From Streptomyces sp. AC555_RSS877 (GTDB lineage Bacteria; Actinomycetota; Actinomycetes; Streptomycetales; Streptomycetaceae), in contig NZ_JAGMUK010000088.1 in assembly GCF_019049245.1 (NCBI RefSeq), forward strand, positions 1 to 64,000: a DNA stretch of 64,000 nt, read 5' to 3'. Shown here piece after piece: positions 35,585 through 43,543 of this stretch. The notes under the pieces were generated by a model that saw nothing but the letters and a program-made list of their open reading frames with translations, was not told the DNA's origin and ran no database searches. How positions within the stretch are numbered: position 1 is the first letter of the stretch; each line of letters starts with the position of its first letter. A program made the translations under genes and the position numbers.

Positions 35585-36415
35585 TCATCCGGCCATGCCG
35601 TGGGGAACGGCCAAGTGTTCCCGGGCGAACAGTCGAGTCAGAGTCAGCGGATCGTCTTGGGAGCAGGCATCGGCGACCTCGTCGATGAGTTCGTCGTAGT
35701 CGGGACCCGACTTGCCCTGATAGGCGTCGGTCATGCGGCCCCATTCGTCCCAGTTCAGCATTTCCTGCTTGCAGAGCGCCGCGAGGTCGCGGACGGCATT
35801 GCCGCTGATCTCGGCCGGTCCCCAAGCGAAATCGACACCGGCCACCCCGAACTTCTGGCCATCGACCAACCCTTGGCGGTACTGAACCCATGCCTCGCCG
35901 CCGGTCAGGAACTCGCCCGGGGCGAGATCCTCGGGACGCTCGACATAGTTCTTGCCGAGGTGTTCGGTGTCGACGCGCACCCAGCGCCGCTGGTCGGCGT
36001 TCCAGTACTCGGTGACCCAGTGGTCAACGCCGCAGCCTTCGAGGAAGTAGGTCCCGAAGCCGCACCGGGCCCGCGAGGGGATGCCCCTCGCTCGCAGGAA
36101 TGCGCAGGCGATGGTGGCGAAGTGCCGGCAGGTGCCGATCACCCGTGTCTCGAGGGTGCGAGCCTGGTGCAGCGGGGACGAATCGAGGGCGATCAGAGCG
36201 GCGATCAGCCCGCTGACCGGCCGGATGTTCTTCTCCGCGAGCCGAGCCTCGCCGATCCCTACCGCGGTGGCGTCCGACGGCTGAATGACCAGGCCCTGCG
36301 CGGCGGCACAGATACCAACGGGGTCATCCGGCAGGCTCTCGACGAGCTGGAGTTGCGTCGCGTCCAGGCTCGTGAAAGGCCCGGGCTGAGAGTAGTTGAG
36401 CACGTCATCGGCCAT
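35585..36415 (-). CDS. Transglutaminase-like domain protein
   Basis: A 276-residue protein of the transglutaminase-like cysteine superfamily. The triad is visible: Cys96 in ETRVIGTCRHFATIACAFLR, His132 in GCGVDHWVTEYWNADQRRWV, and Asp149 in RVDTEHLGKN. The C-terminal ~100 residues (VRDLAALCKQEMLNWDEWGR) form the helical extension seen in related uncharacterised actinobacterial proteins. No signal peptide, so it acts in the cytoplasm; peptidase or amidase activity is more likely than cross-linking. I start at the ATG at 36415; upstream in-frame sequence is not protein-like. Confidence 0.82.
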   Translation of the reverse strand: MADDVLNYSQPGPFTSLDATQLQLVESLPDDPVGICAAAQGLVIQPSDATAVGIGEARLAEKNIRPVSGLIAALIALDSSPLHQARTLETRVIGTCRHFATIACAFLRARGIPSRARCGFGTYFLEGCGVDHWVTEYWNADQRRWVRVDTEHLGKNYVERPEDLAPGEFLTGGEAWVQYRQGLVDGQKFGVAGVDFAWGPAEISGNAVRDLAALCKQEMLNWDEWGRMTDAYQGKSGPDYDELIDEVADACSQDDPLTLTRLFAREHLAVPHGMAG

Positions 36416-36686
36416 AACCGGGCATGGTAAACGGCGGGTCTGACATCCGACCCGGTGCGGCCCAGCCGATCCACGGTGCTGCCCGAAACTCGCTGCCAGA
36501 CGTTGTTGCTTCTCACCCGCCATCACGGGGCCCGAGCCGAAGAGCCCGCCAAGGCCGACTGACGCCTGCGGCTACGCACCCGACGGCCCGCAGTCCTGCG
36601 ACGGCGAGGCGTCCCCCATGACTGACCTCACTTATTGAAGTGAACGAAGCCGGTGCGGGTCGCCGGCCGGATGATGAGGCGGCACG

Positions 36687-37230
36687 GTGACCAACCACGA
36701 TGAGGCAGCGACTGTCCGACCGTTGACCCTGGCATGGGTGAGCCGGCGCCTGCAAGCCGGTGAATGCATCATCAGAACTCAGGCGCTGCGCGGTGGCCTC
36801 TCTGCCGAGATGCGGAAGCTGACCATCGGCACTCGAAGCAGAGGCACGCGGGACCTGGTGCTGCGGACCTACGTCAACGTGGAACACGCGGAGGACTGGT
36901 TGGACCGGGAGGCCGGCGCCCTGACCCAGCTTCCGGGAACCAGCGTGCCAGCTCCTGGACTGGTCGCGGTTGATCCGACTGCCACGCATTGCGAGTATCC
37001 GTCCCTCCTCATGGCACATCTGGCGGGCCGGACGGTCCTCGACGACGAGGGATTGGACAGGCGGCTCCCCCTGCTGGCCCGCCAGCTCGTTGCGATTCAT
37101 GCGTTGCAGCCCACCAAGCGGCCGCGGGGGTATGTGACGTTGACGACCGCCGACACGGGTGGCTGACCTCCTGGGACGAGCAGGTACTGGCCGAGGGCGC
37201 CATGGACCACTCCGCGCCGGCCCGCCACAT
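36687..37230 (+). pseudogene. Aminoglycoside phosphotransferase-family kinase, truncated
   Basis: The first 150 residues are the N-lobe of an APH/choline-kinase-like protein: LRGGLSAEMRKLTIGTRSRG (glycine loop), DLVLRTYVNVEHAEDWLDRE (strand with the ATP-binding residue), PSLLMAHLAGRTVLDDEGLD (hinge) and LLARQLVAIHALQPTKRP. The frame ends at 37166, and a short continuation (GWLTSWDEQVLAEGA) appears in another frame. The catalytic H-x-D and metal-binding D of the C-lobe are absent because DUF4396 sequence follows. Not functional. Confidence 0.7.
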
Positions 37231-37265
37231 CCCCCACTGCTCGTCACGCTCCCCCACTTACAGAA

Positions 37266-37282
37266 ATACCCCCTAGGGGTAT
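37266..37282. promoter_or_regulatory. CsoR-type copper operator
   Basis: ATACCCC-CTA-GGGGTAT, a perfect 7-3-7 palindrome matching the known actinobacterial CsoR box pattern (TACCCC...GGGGTA) that controls copper genes. It lies 51-67 bp before the DUF4396 gene start, so it should sit in that gene's promoter. No csoR gene is in the window. Confidence 0.8.
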
Positions 37283-37332
37283 ATCGTTGTGGTGCGGGAC
37301 ATGGGATCGGGTCACACTGGACGGGAATGGGG

Positions 37333-37830
37333 ATGACGGTCATGGACCACACCGCACACCACACCAGCACCGCACACCAGGCGGCCAGTGGGCACGGCGG
37401 CGCGTCCTGGGGAACGGCGGCGAAGGCGACGCTGCACTGCCTGACCGGATGCGCGATCGGCGAGATCCTCGGCATGGTCATCGGCACCGCCCTGCTGTGG
37501 GGCAACGTGCCCACGATGGTCCTGGCGATCACCCTGGCATTTGTCTTCGGCTACTCCTTCACCCTGTTCGCCCTCCGTAGGGCGGGCCTGGACTTCAAGA
37601 GCGCCGTCAAGGTGGCGCTGGCCGCGGACACCGTCTCTATCGCGATCATGGAACTCGTCGACAACGGCGTCATCGCCCTCAGCGGTGCGATGGACGCCCA
37701 CCTGTCCGACACTCTGTTCTGGACCGCGCTGCTCGGCGGCTTCGCCGTCGCATTCGTGATCACGACCCCGGTCAACAAGTGGATGATCGGCCGGGGCAAG
37801 GGCCACGCCGTCGTCCACGCCTACCACTGA
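37333..37830 (+). CDS. DUF4396 membrane protein, probably copper-responsive
   Basis: A 165-residue protein of the DUF4396 family. After a His-rich N-terminus (MDHTAHHTSTAHQAASGHGG) it has four transmembrane helices, including LHCLTGCAIGEILGMVIGTA (a Cys-containing first helix, conserved in the family), MVLAITLAFVFGYSFTLFAL and LFWTALLGGFAVAFVITTPV. The cytoplasmic loop has ALAADTVSIAIMELVDNGVI. His and Cys richness plus the CsoR-type operator upstream suggest copper handling; this function is inference. The ATG at 37333 is one of two close starts (other at 37327). Confidence 0.85.
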   Translation: MTVMDHTAHHTSTAHQAASGHGGASWGTAAKATLHCLTGCAIGEILGMVIGTALLWGNVPTMVLAITLAFVFGYSFTLFALRRAGLDFKSAVKVALAADTVSIAIMELVDNGVIALSGAMDAHLSDTLFWTALLGGFAVAFVITTPVNKWMIGRGKGHAVVHAYH

Positions 37831-37914
37831 CCTCCCACAGCGCGAACGCCGAGGTCAGATGGCGATGCCCGACGACCTGACCAAGTGCATCCGTCTCGAC
37901 CTCGGGGCACAGGT

Positions 37915-38442
37915 TCAGTGCGGCAGGAAGTTCTGCTCGCGCCGGTGGCGGCGCCCGTGGCGGGTCAGGCCGCGCGGCTTGAAGACCGACAGGGCTGCCG
38001 CGGTGAGCAGGACCACCAGGGCGGCGGCCCCGTCTGCGATCAGCTGGATGCGCATGCCTTCCAGCTCGCCGCCCGAGAGTGCGGCCCGGGCCGCCGCATC
38101 GGCGAGGTGTCCGACCGGCTGCATGTGCACCAGCAGGAGCAGCGTGGCCGGCACGGTAATCAGCAGTTTTGCGATGACCCAGTAGTGGCGCAGCAGCCCC
38201 CAGACGGTGCCAAGTGACTGGAGAACGCCGGTCAGCAGCGAGGCGATGCTGAGGGGAACGATCACCGACCATCCCACCAGCTCCATCGCCACATAGGCGC
38301 CCTGCACCGTCTGAGGCGAACTGCTGGACAGCCCGGCGACGGCCAGCGCCAGGAAGGCGGCGACCGCCCCCAGCCAGCCGACCGAGGCGATGACATGGAG
38401 GGTGAGGGTCAGCTTGCGCAGCCGCGGCGGGAACGGTCTCAC
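37915..38442 (-). CDS. DUF2269-like integral membrane protein
   Basis: A 175-residue protein with four membrane helices: LTLTLHVIASVGWLGAVAAF (with the H-x6-W-x-G pattern), AYVAMELVGWSVIVPLSIAS, HYWVIAKLLITVPATLLLLV and LIADGAAALVVLLTAAALSV, ending in a basic tail GRRHRREQNFLPH. The scaffold resembles DUF2269/CopD-like small membrane proteins; role unknown. The GTG start overlaps the stop of the 49-residue gene before it (GTGA), indicating translational coupling. The pair is divergent from a TetR regulator with a palindrome in the gap. Confidence 0.75.
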   Translation of the reverse strand: MRPFPPRLRKLTLTLHVIASVGWLGAVAAFLALAVAGLSSSSPQTVQGAYVAMELVGWSVIVPLSIASLLTGVLQSLGTVWGLLRHYWVIAKLLITVPATLLLLVHMQPVGHLADAAARAALSGGELEGMRIQLIADGAAALVVLLTAAALSVFKPRGLTRHGRRHRREQNFLPH

Positions 38443-38588
38443 GGCGTATGCCCGTGCGTCCCACCGCCGGCCAGGTGCACGATCACGAACACCACGACCA
38501 GGACGACCGCGACCGCCGCGGACATCTTCACCCAGCGGGGCGCCCCGTCGTCGTCATCGGCATCCGAACGAGGCGGTGAGCCGGCCAT
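38439..38588 (-). CDS. Small single-span membrane protein (49 aa)
   Basis: Short gene ATG 38588 to TGA 38439. It encodes an acidic N-terminus (SPPRSDADDDDGAPRWVK), one transmembrane helix (MSAAVAVVLVVVFVIVHLAG) and a short tail GGGTHGHTP. Its stop overlaps the start of the downstream DUF2269-like gene, which supports its reality and co-expression. AACATGTGGAGGACGCC upstream contains GGAGG. Probably a small partner of the next membrane protein; no family recognised beyond similar short Streptomyces proteins. Confidence 0.75.
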   Translation of the reverse strand: MAGSPPRSDADDDDGAPRWVKMSAAVAVVLVVVFVIVHLAGGGTHGHTP

Positions 38589-38645
38589 GGCGTCCTCCAC
38601 ATGTTCGGTCCGGAGCGTCGGCGCCCCGGCCCCGTACTGTTTTAC

Positions 38646-38660
38646 GAGACACAGTGTCTC
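38646..38660. promoter_or_regulatory. Palindromic operator between small-membrane operon and TetR gene
   Basis: GAGACAC-A-GTGTCTC, a perfect 7-1-7 palindrome (TTTACGAGACAC precedes it), in the 119-bp divergent gap, 58 bp from the membrane operon start and 48 bp from the TetR start. It is the likely binding site of the adjacent TetR protein. Confidence 0.75.
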
Positions 38661-38707
38661 CCTTGCGGCGGAGTGTATCTACTTCTGGACGTCCCTATCC
38701 TTTGGGG

Positions 38708-39277
38708 GTGCCCAAGCTGTGGAACGAGACGATCGACGCCCACCGTCACGCTGTGCGCGAGGCCATCCTGGACGCCACCGCCCAGCTGGTGGAGGCGGGC
38801 GGCCTGCGGTCGGTGACCATGTCACAAGTCGCCGAGCGGACCGGCATCGGGCGCGCGACGCTCTACAAGTACTTCTCCGACGTCGACGCGGTCCTCCTCG
38901 CCTGGCACGAACGCCAGATCACCGGACACCTCCAGCACCTGGCGGAAGTCCGCGACCGCGCCGGGACGGCCGGCGAGCGCCTCAAGGCCGTCCTGCGGTC
39001 GTACGCGGCCATCACCCGGCAACGCCACCGCGGCGAACTCGCCGCCCTCCTCCACCAGGGCGAGCACATCACTCACGCCGAACGGCACCTGACGCGCATC
39101 GTGGAAGACCTCATCGCCGAGGGCGCGCAAGCAGGCGACCTGCGGGCCGACGTCCCACCCGCCGAGCTCGCGCACTACTGCCTCCACGCCCTGACCGCCG
39201 CCGCCGGCCTGACCTCCCAAGCCGCCGTGACCCGCCTCGTCAACGTCACCCTGGACGCACTGCACCCCATTCCCTGA
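38708..39277 (+). CDS. TetR family transcriptional regulator
   Basis: A 189-residue TetR repressor. HTH in residues ~15-62: HAVREAILDATAQLVEAGGL, SVTMSQVAERTGIGRATLYK and YFSDVDAVLLAWH. The C-terminal ligand domain includes LKAVLRSYAAITRQRHRGEL. Start GTG at 38708 follows TTTGGGG. It is divergent from the small membrane-protein operon and the palindrome 38646-38660 lies in the shared promoter gap, so it probably represses both directions. Confidence 0.92.
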   Translation: MPKLWNETIDAHRHAVREAILDATAQLVEAGGLRSVTMSQVAERTGIGRATLYKYFSDVDAVLLAWHERQITGHLQHLAEVRDRAGTAGERLKAVLRSYAAITRQRHRGELAALLHQGEHITHAERHLTRIVEDLIAEGAQAGDLRADVPPAELAHYCLHALTAAAGLTSQAAVTRLVNVTLDALHPIP

Positions 39278-39595
39278 CCTATGCAAGACGGGTGGGCATG
39301 ACTGCACCGTGCCCGCCCCGATCTCTCCCCCCGCCGACGTCCCTCGCCCGACGTCGCCGCCGCGCTGAGGGCGGCCAGGCGCGGCGGCCCCGCCGACGCG
39401 CCACCGGTGAGCGCGCCCCGATCCCCGTCTGCGTCCGCGCCGCCCATCCCGCCCTCCCTCATCCTCAACTCCAGCCAGGGCATGGGCCAAGGAGTCGCAA
39501 CGGGGATGGCAGCGGCCCGATCACACCCGTACGCCCATGGTGACCTGGGAGGACTCCAGGGCGCGGGGAAGGAACTCACTTGTGACGCGCTGCGG
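39278..39595. other. Intergenic region without a gene
   Basis: GC-rich with open but unconvincing frames. I see no gene, repeat or terminator I can support. Confidence 0.4.
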
Positions 39596-39943
39596 TCACC
39601 TTCTCAGCCGGTGGGCTCGTACTCCCCTCCGGCCGCTGGTAGAGCGCCGGGGGCCTCGTCGCCGTTGCGGATCGGAGACCGTGGCGAACCAGGACGTGGC
39701 CCAGACCGTGATCCGGTCCGACTCATGGATCGTCTCGAAGGGGTGGTCGTCCCAGTGTCCGTACGACGTGACCATGACGGCCTCGCCGGGGAGAAGCCAG
39801 TAGTCCTGGCCGAAAGGCTCCAGCCACAGCTCCAACAGCCCTTCGCCGTCGTTCTGCACGAGCATCGGCACAAAGCCTTGTGCTGCGCCGACGCGGCGAC
39901 TGCCGGGGCTGGACGCAGGCCGACCCTCTGACGTAGTCATCAC
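39596..39943 (-). CDS. Hypothetical protein, possibly frameshifted at 3' end
   Basis: A 115-residue protein of unknown function. Its central block VPMLVQNDGEGLLELWLEPF, GQDYWLLPGEAVMVTSYGHW and ESDRITVWATSWFATVSD is a beta-rich fold reminiscent of small uncharacterised actinobacterial proteins. After ATVSD the present frame turns Arg-rich (PQRRRGPRRS), whereas an adjacent frame continues more naturally as NGDEAPGALPAAGGEYEPTG to a stop. A one-base indel near 39675-39690 is therefore likely; the core may still fold. Confidence 0.6.
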   Translation of the reverse strand: MMTTSEGRPASSPGSRRVGAAQGFVPMLVQNDGEGLLELWLEPFGQDYWLLPGEAVMVTSYGHWDDHPFETIHESDRITVWATSWFATVSDPQRRRGPRRSTSGRRGVRAHRLRR

Positions 39944-40260
39944 GCGAGCACTGTCACAACCAGCTGCGGTGCCCAGTCACACCATCGCCCGCGTCCAGCA
40001 GGTTAACCGGGCGTTGGACTGCTCACTGGAGACGGAGACCGAGCAGCTCTTCAACGAACTCCTCAACGGACCGGGTACGGGAACGTGCATCCGGGATCCG
40101 CGACTTCGCTCACCTTGCGGGCGATTCGGTGGCAGCGGACTGGCAAATCCGCTGTCCGGTTGACAACGGCTAGTTCACGGGCCTGATGCGGAGGGCTCCC
40201 GGACGGATTGCCGGAGCCTCTGCGATCCATCACCCGGCTGTTCGTTGAGCGGTCGTGCCG
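39944..40260. other. Intergenic region without a gene
   Basis: Short open frames only (one begins MPSHTIARVQQVNRALDCSL); none is recognisable. Confidence 0.4.
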
Positions 40261-41274
40261 TCAGCCACCGCTCGGCTGGATTATCTTCCGGCCCGCGGTA
40301 CTCCCGCCGTCTACGGCGACCGACGCACCCGTCATGTACGGGAAGTCGTCGCAGGCGAGTCCGAGCACCGCGCGCGCGATCTCCTCGGGCTCGGCCATCC
40401 GCTCGAGACCGTCGACGTTGAGCGGCCCCCACGCCCGCTTGTACTTCGCCCATTCCGCGTCCGGGATTCCCGGCGGGCGGACGAAGGGGGTGTCGGTGGT
40501 GCCGGGCAGCAGGGCGTTGAGCCTGATTCCCTTGGGCCCGTACGCGAGTGCCGCGGATTTCACTATGCCCTGCACGGCCCGTTTGCTCGCGGTGTAGGCG
40601 GCGCCGTTTGACCGCGCCTGCTCGGCCGCCGACGACGAGGTGCAGATGATGACGCCGCGCTGCGCCCGGAGCATGTGCGGGATCTCGTACTTGATCGCGA
40701 GGAACACGCCCCGGGCGTTGGTGGCCTGGACGTCGTCCCACTCCTCGACGCTCATCTCATGGGGCAGTTTGCCGCCGCCGATGCCGGCGTTGTTGAAGGC
40801 CACGTCGAGGGAGCCGTAACGGCTCGCGACCCGGTCCACGAAGCTTCGTACCTGAGAGGCTTCCCGGACGTCGGCCTGGATGTACGTGGCTTCGCCGCCC
40901 GCGTCCCGGATCTCCCGTTCCACCTGGCGCCCCAGCTCGGCGCGTCTGCCGCAGAATCCGACATGGGCGCCCTCTCCGGCGAACGCCTTCGCCGCCGCCC
41001 TGCCGATGCCGGATGTGGCACCCGTGATGAGCACCGACTTTCCCCGGAAGCGTCCGCCCTCGGTGCGGGAGCCGGCCTGAGCGCCGACCGCATGGGCGGG
41101 AGTGCCGAAGGCCGCACCGGCCAGGCCCAGGGCGGCCGCACCGCCAAGGAGGGACCGCCGCCCGGTGTCCGCGGATTTCGAGTTCGTGGCGGTACGCGTG
41201 GCGGTACTCGTGTTCATATTCATGTCCGCGTCCGCCTTCACGTTCGTATGCGCATTCACATTCATGACGATCAC
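40261..41274 (-). CDS. Short-chain dehydrogenase/reductase with Tat signal
   Basis: A 337-residue classical SDR exported by the Tat system. Residues ~1-36 are an unusual low-complexity leader (MNVNAHTNVKADADMNMNTS). Residues ~38-64 carry the twin-arginine signal GRRSLLGGAAALGLAGAAFG ending PAHA. Then SVLITGATSGIGRAAAKAFA is the NAD(P) glycine motif, NNAGIGG the structural NNAG, and the catalytic Ser and Y-x3-K lie in CTSSSAAEQ and AAYTASKRAVQG. C-terminal SVAVDGGSTAG closes the fold. An exported SDR is uncommon. It is divergent from a two-component system 113 bp away, which may control it. Confidence 0.88.
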   Translation of the reverse strand: MIVMNVNAHTNVKADADMNMNTSTATRTATNSKSADTGRRSLLGGAAALGLAGAAFGTPAHAVGAQAGSRTEGGRFRGKSVLITGATSGIGRAAAKAFAGEGAHVGFCGRRAELGRQVEREIRDAGGEATYIQADVREASQVRSFVDRVASRYGSLDVAFNNAGIGGGKLPHEMSVEEWDDVQATNARGVFLAIKYEIPHMLRAQRGVIICTSSSAAEQARSNGAAYTASKRAVQGIVKSAALAYGPKGIRLNALLPGTTDTPFVRPPGIPDAEWAKYKRAWGPLNVDGLERMAEPEEIARAVLGLACDDFPYMTGASVAVDGGSTAGRKIIQPSGG

Positions 41275-41387
41275 GCTCGCAGCCCGTCCCGGCCCCCGAA
41301 TCCGTCCGCGGGCCGGACATCGCGGCCGGTGGGAGGAGGCGCCCTCCTCCCACGGCAGGACCCAGGCGGGCGGGCCTCCCGCCTATC

Positions 41388-42587
41388 GTGGGCGGCGTGA
41401 ACCGACCTTGGATCGAGCTTGCGTTCGACAGGAGATTGGCCGTCATACGGGTCCTGGTGCTCGCCGGCGTCCTGATCGGCGATCTCCTGCTGCTGCATCG
41501 GCCGTCCGGGGCGCGGGACTGGGGCCTTGCCGCAGCCGGGCTCATGTTGTGCCTGGCAGCGGGCAAGTGGGCGTTCGGCGCGCTTCTGGCGCAGTCGGTG
41601 CTGCTCGTCGCCGCACACACACTGGGCGCGAGCACCGTTTCGTCGTTGAAGGTGCTGGCCGCGGTCACTCTCTTCGAGCTGGCAGTGCAGCGGTCCGGGC
41701 GCCGCCTCGCAGCCGGGACGACGGCACTGGCGCTCGCCGTCGCGGTGAACCGCCTTGATGACCTGCCCGGCGAACTCCTCCCGGTGCTCTACAAGATGGG
41801 CATCGTCGCCGGCCTGCCGCTGCTCATGGGCGCGTACGTGCGCGTGACCCGCGGCGCCGCGCTGCACGCCCGCGCGTACGCGCATCAGCAGGAACTCCGT
41901 GCCGAACAACAGCTGCTGGCGGCCCGCGCCGCGGAGCGCACCGCCATCGCGCGCGAGCTGCACGACCTCGTGGCCCACCACGTCTCCTCCATGGTGCTGC
42001 GCGTCGGTGTCGCCCGGCATGTCGTCGCCCCCGGCAGCACCGACCCGCGGATCACCGACGTCCTCGACGACCTGCACGCCAGTGGCAGCGCGGCACTGAC
42101 CGATCTGCGGCGCCTGGTGGCCGTACTGCGCGCCCCGGACCATGCCGGTCCCGACACGGGTTCCCTGGTCACGCCCTGGGCGCTGCCGGCCGCGCTGGAG
42201 TCGGTGGTGGCCCACAGCCGCCGGACCGGCCTGGTCGTGACCGCTTCCGTGGATCCCCGTGTCGCGCGGCTCGACGCGGTACGCGGCCTCGCGGTCCTCC
42301 GCCTGGCCCAGGAGGGCCTGGCCAACGCGGCCAAGCACGGCGGGCCCGGCGCACACGCCGAGCTGGCCGTGCGGGTGGCCGATGGCGCCGTACACGTCAC
42401 GATTCACGACGACGGGGCCGGACAGGCCCGACATCCGTCCCCGGGCCCGTCCGGACACGGGCTGATCGGCATGCGCGAACGCGTGGACCTGCTCGGCGGC
42501 CGGCTGGATGCGGGCCCCGCAGCTCGGGGCTGGCGGCTCACGGCCGAACTGCCCGCCTTCGCACCCGACATGGAGCCTCAACTGTGA
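41388..42587 (+). CDS. NarL-type sensor histidine kinase
   Basis: A 399-residue membrane kinase of the HisKA_3 class. The N-terminal ~140 residues hold about four to five transmembrane helices (LAVIRVLVLAGVLIGDLLLL, LLAQSVLLVAAHTLG, GTTALALAVAVNRLDDL) without a large extracytoplasmic domain. The dimerisation/phosphorylation helix is AIARELHDLVAHHVSSMVLR (phospho-His in RELHDL). The ATPase domain has LRLAQEGLANAAKHGGPGAH (N box), IHDDGAG (G1) and GHGLIGMRERVDLLGG (G2). Start GTG 41388 or 41397. It overlaps the response regulator by 4 bp. Confidence 0.92.
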   Translation: MGGVNRPWIELAFDRRLAVIRVLVLAGVLIGDLLLLHRPSGARDWGLAAAGLMLCLAAGKWAFGALLAQSVLLVAAHTLGASTVSSLKVLAAVTLFELAVQRSGRRLAAGTTALALAVAVNRLDDLPGELLPVLYKMGIVAGLPLLMGAYVRVTRGAALHARAYAHQQELRAEQQLLAARAAERTAIARELHDLVAHHVSSMVLRVGVARHVVAPGSTDPRITDVLDDLHASGSAALTDLRRLVAVLRAPDHAGPDTGSLVTPWALPAALESVVAHSRRTGLVVTASVDPRVARLDAVRGLAVLRLAQEGLANAAKHGGPGAHAELAVRVADGAVHVTIHDDGAGQARHPSPGPSGHGLIGMRERVDLLGGRLDAGPAARGWRLTAELPAFAPDMEPQL

Positions 42588-43237
42588 TCCGCGTCCTCGT
42601 CGTCGACGACCAGCAGCTTGTCCGCATGGGGCTGCGCATGCTCTTCGAACAGGCCCAGGACATCGAGATCCAGGGCGAGGCGGACAACGGCGCGGAGGCG
42701 GTGCGGCTGGCCGAACGCCTCACTCCCGACGTCGTCCTCATGGACCTGAGAATGCCCGGCATGGACGGCATCACGGCCACCCGCCGCATCCTGGCCGCGC
42801 GCCCGGCCACCCGGGTCGTCGCCCTCACCACGTTCGACGACGACGATCATCTGTATCCCGTGCTGGCGGCCGGAGCCTGCGGTTTCCTCGTCAAGGACAC
42901 ACCGCCGACCGAACTCCTGGACGCCGTACGCCGGGCCGCCGGCGGAGAGGCCCCCTTCAGCCGGGACGCCCTGGACCGCCTCGTCGCCCAGGCTCTCCAC
43001 ACCCGGTCCGTCTCCGACGCCCCCACGGACATCCCGGTGCCGGCCATCACCCCGCGCGAGCGGGAGGTACTCGGCCTGCTCGGCGTGGGACTGTCCAACA
43101 AGGAGATCGCCGACCGGCTGCATCTCGGGGTCACCACGGTGAAGACCCACGTGGCGAGCCTGATGACGAAGACCGGTCGGGACAACCGCATCCGTCTCGC
43201 CATCCTCGCCGTCCTCACCGGCATCACTCCGGACTGA
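42584..43237 (+). CDS. NarL/LuxR-family response regulator
   Basis: A 217-residue two-domain regulator. Receiver domain: VLVVDDQQLVRMGLRMLFEQ (acidic pocket), DVVLMDLRMPGMDG with the phospho-Asp at about residue 54, LTTFDDDDHLYPVLAAGACG and the switch Lys in FLVKDT. C-terminal LuxR HTH: ITPREREVLGLLGVGLSNKE, IADRLHLGVTTVKTHVASLM. GTG start overlaps the kinase stop, so the two form one operon and are a cognate pair. Targets unknown; the divergent Tat-SDR gene is an obvious candidate. Confidence 0.93.
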   Translation: MIRVLVVDDQQLVRMGLRMLFEQAQDIEIQGEADNGAEAVRLAERLTPDVVLMDLRMPGMDGITATRRILAARPATRVVALTTFDDDDHLYPVLAAGACGFLVKDTPPTELLDAVRRAAGGEAPFSRDALDRLVAQALHTRSVSDAPTDIPVPAITPREREVLGLLGVGLSNKEIADRLHLGVTTVKTHVASLMTKTGRDNRIRLAILAVLTGITPD

Positions 43238-43543
43238 CCCGCCAGCTGCTCCGAGACGGCGCCGCGAGGGCCCTACCACGGTGTGGACCGACGGCCGCGT
43301 GTACTACCCGCTGCACTGCCCTTCTGTCGGGCTTCTCGAAGAACGAGCGGTAGGCGCCCTCACGGATGTCGTGGTCAGTGTCTCTGCCCTGGGCCGCTGC
43401 GGTGCACGACACGTGATGCGGACGGCGGCGGCTTGATGTGGAGACGTAGGCGCGGCCCAGCGGCCCTGCCTCAAAAAAACCGGTGGGTCCTTCGCCGTGG
43501 GCGAGGCACAATTCCCTGGGGATCGGGGCGAGGGGGAGCTTGT
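43238..43543. other. Intergenic region without a gene
   Basis: No supportable gene. On the minus strand IREGAYRSFFEKPDRRAVQR near 43290-43370 looks protein-like but is short and unassigned. Confidence 0.4.
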
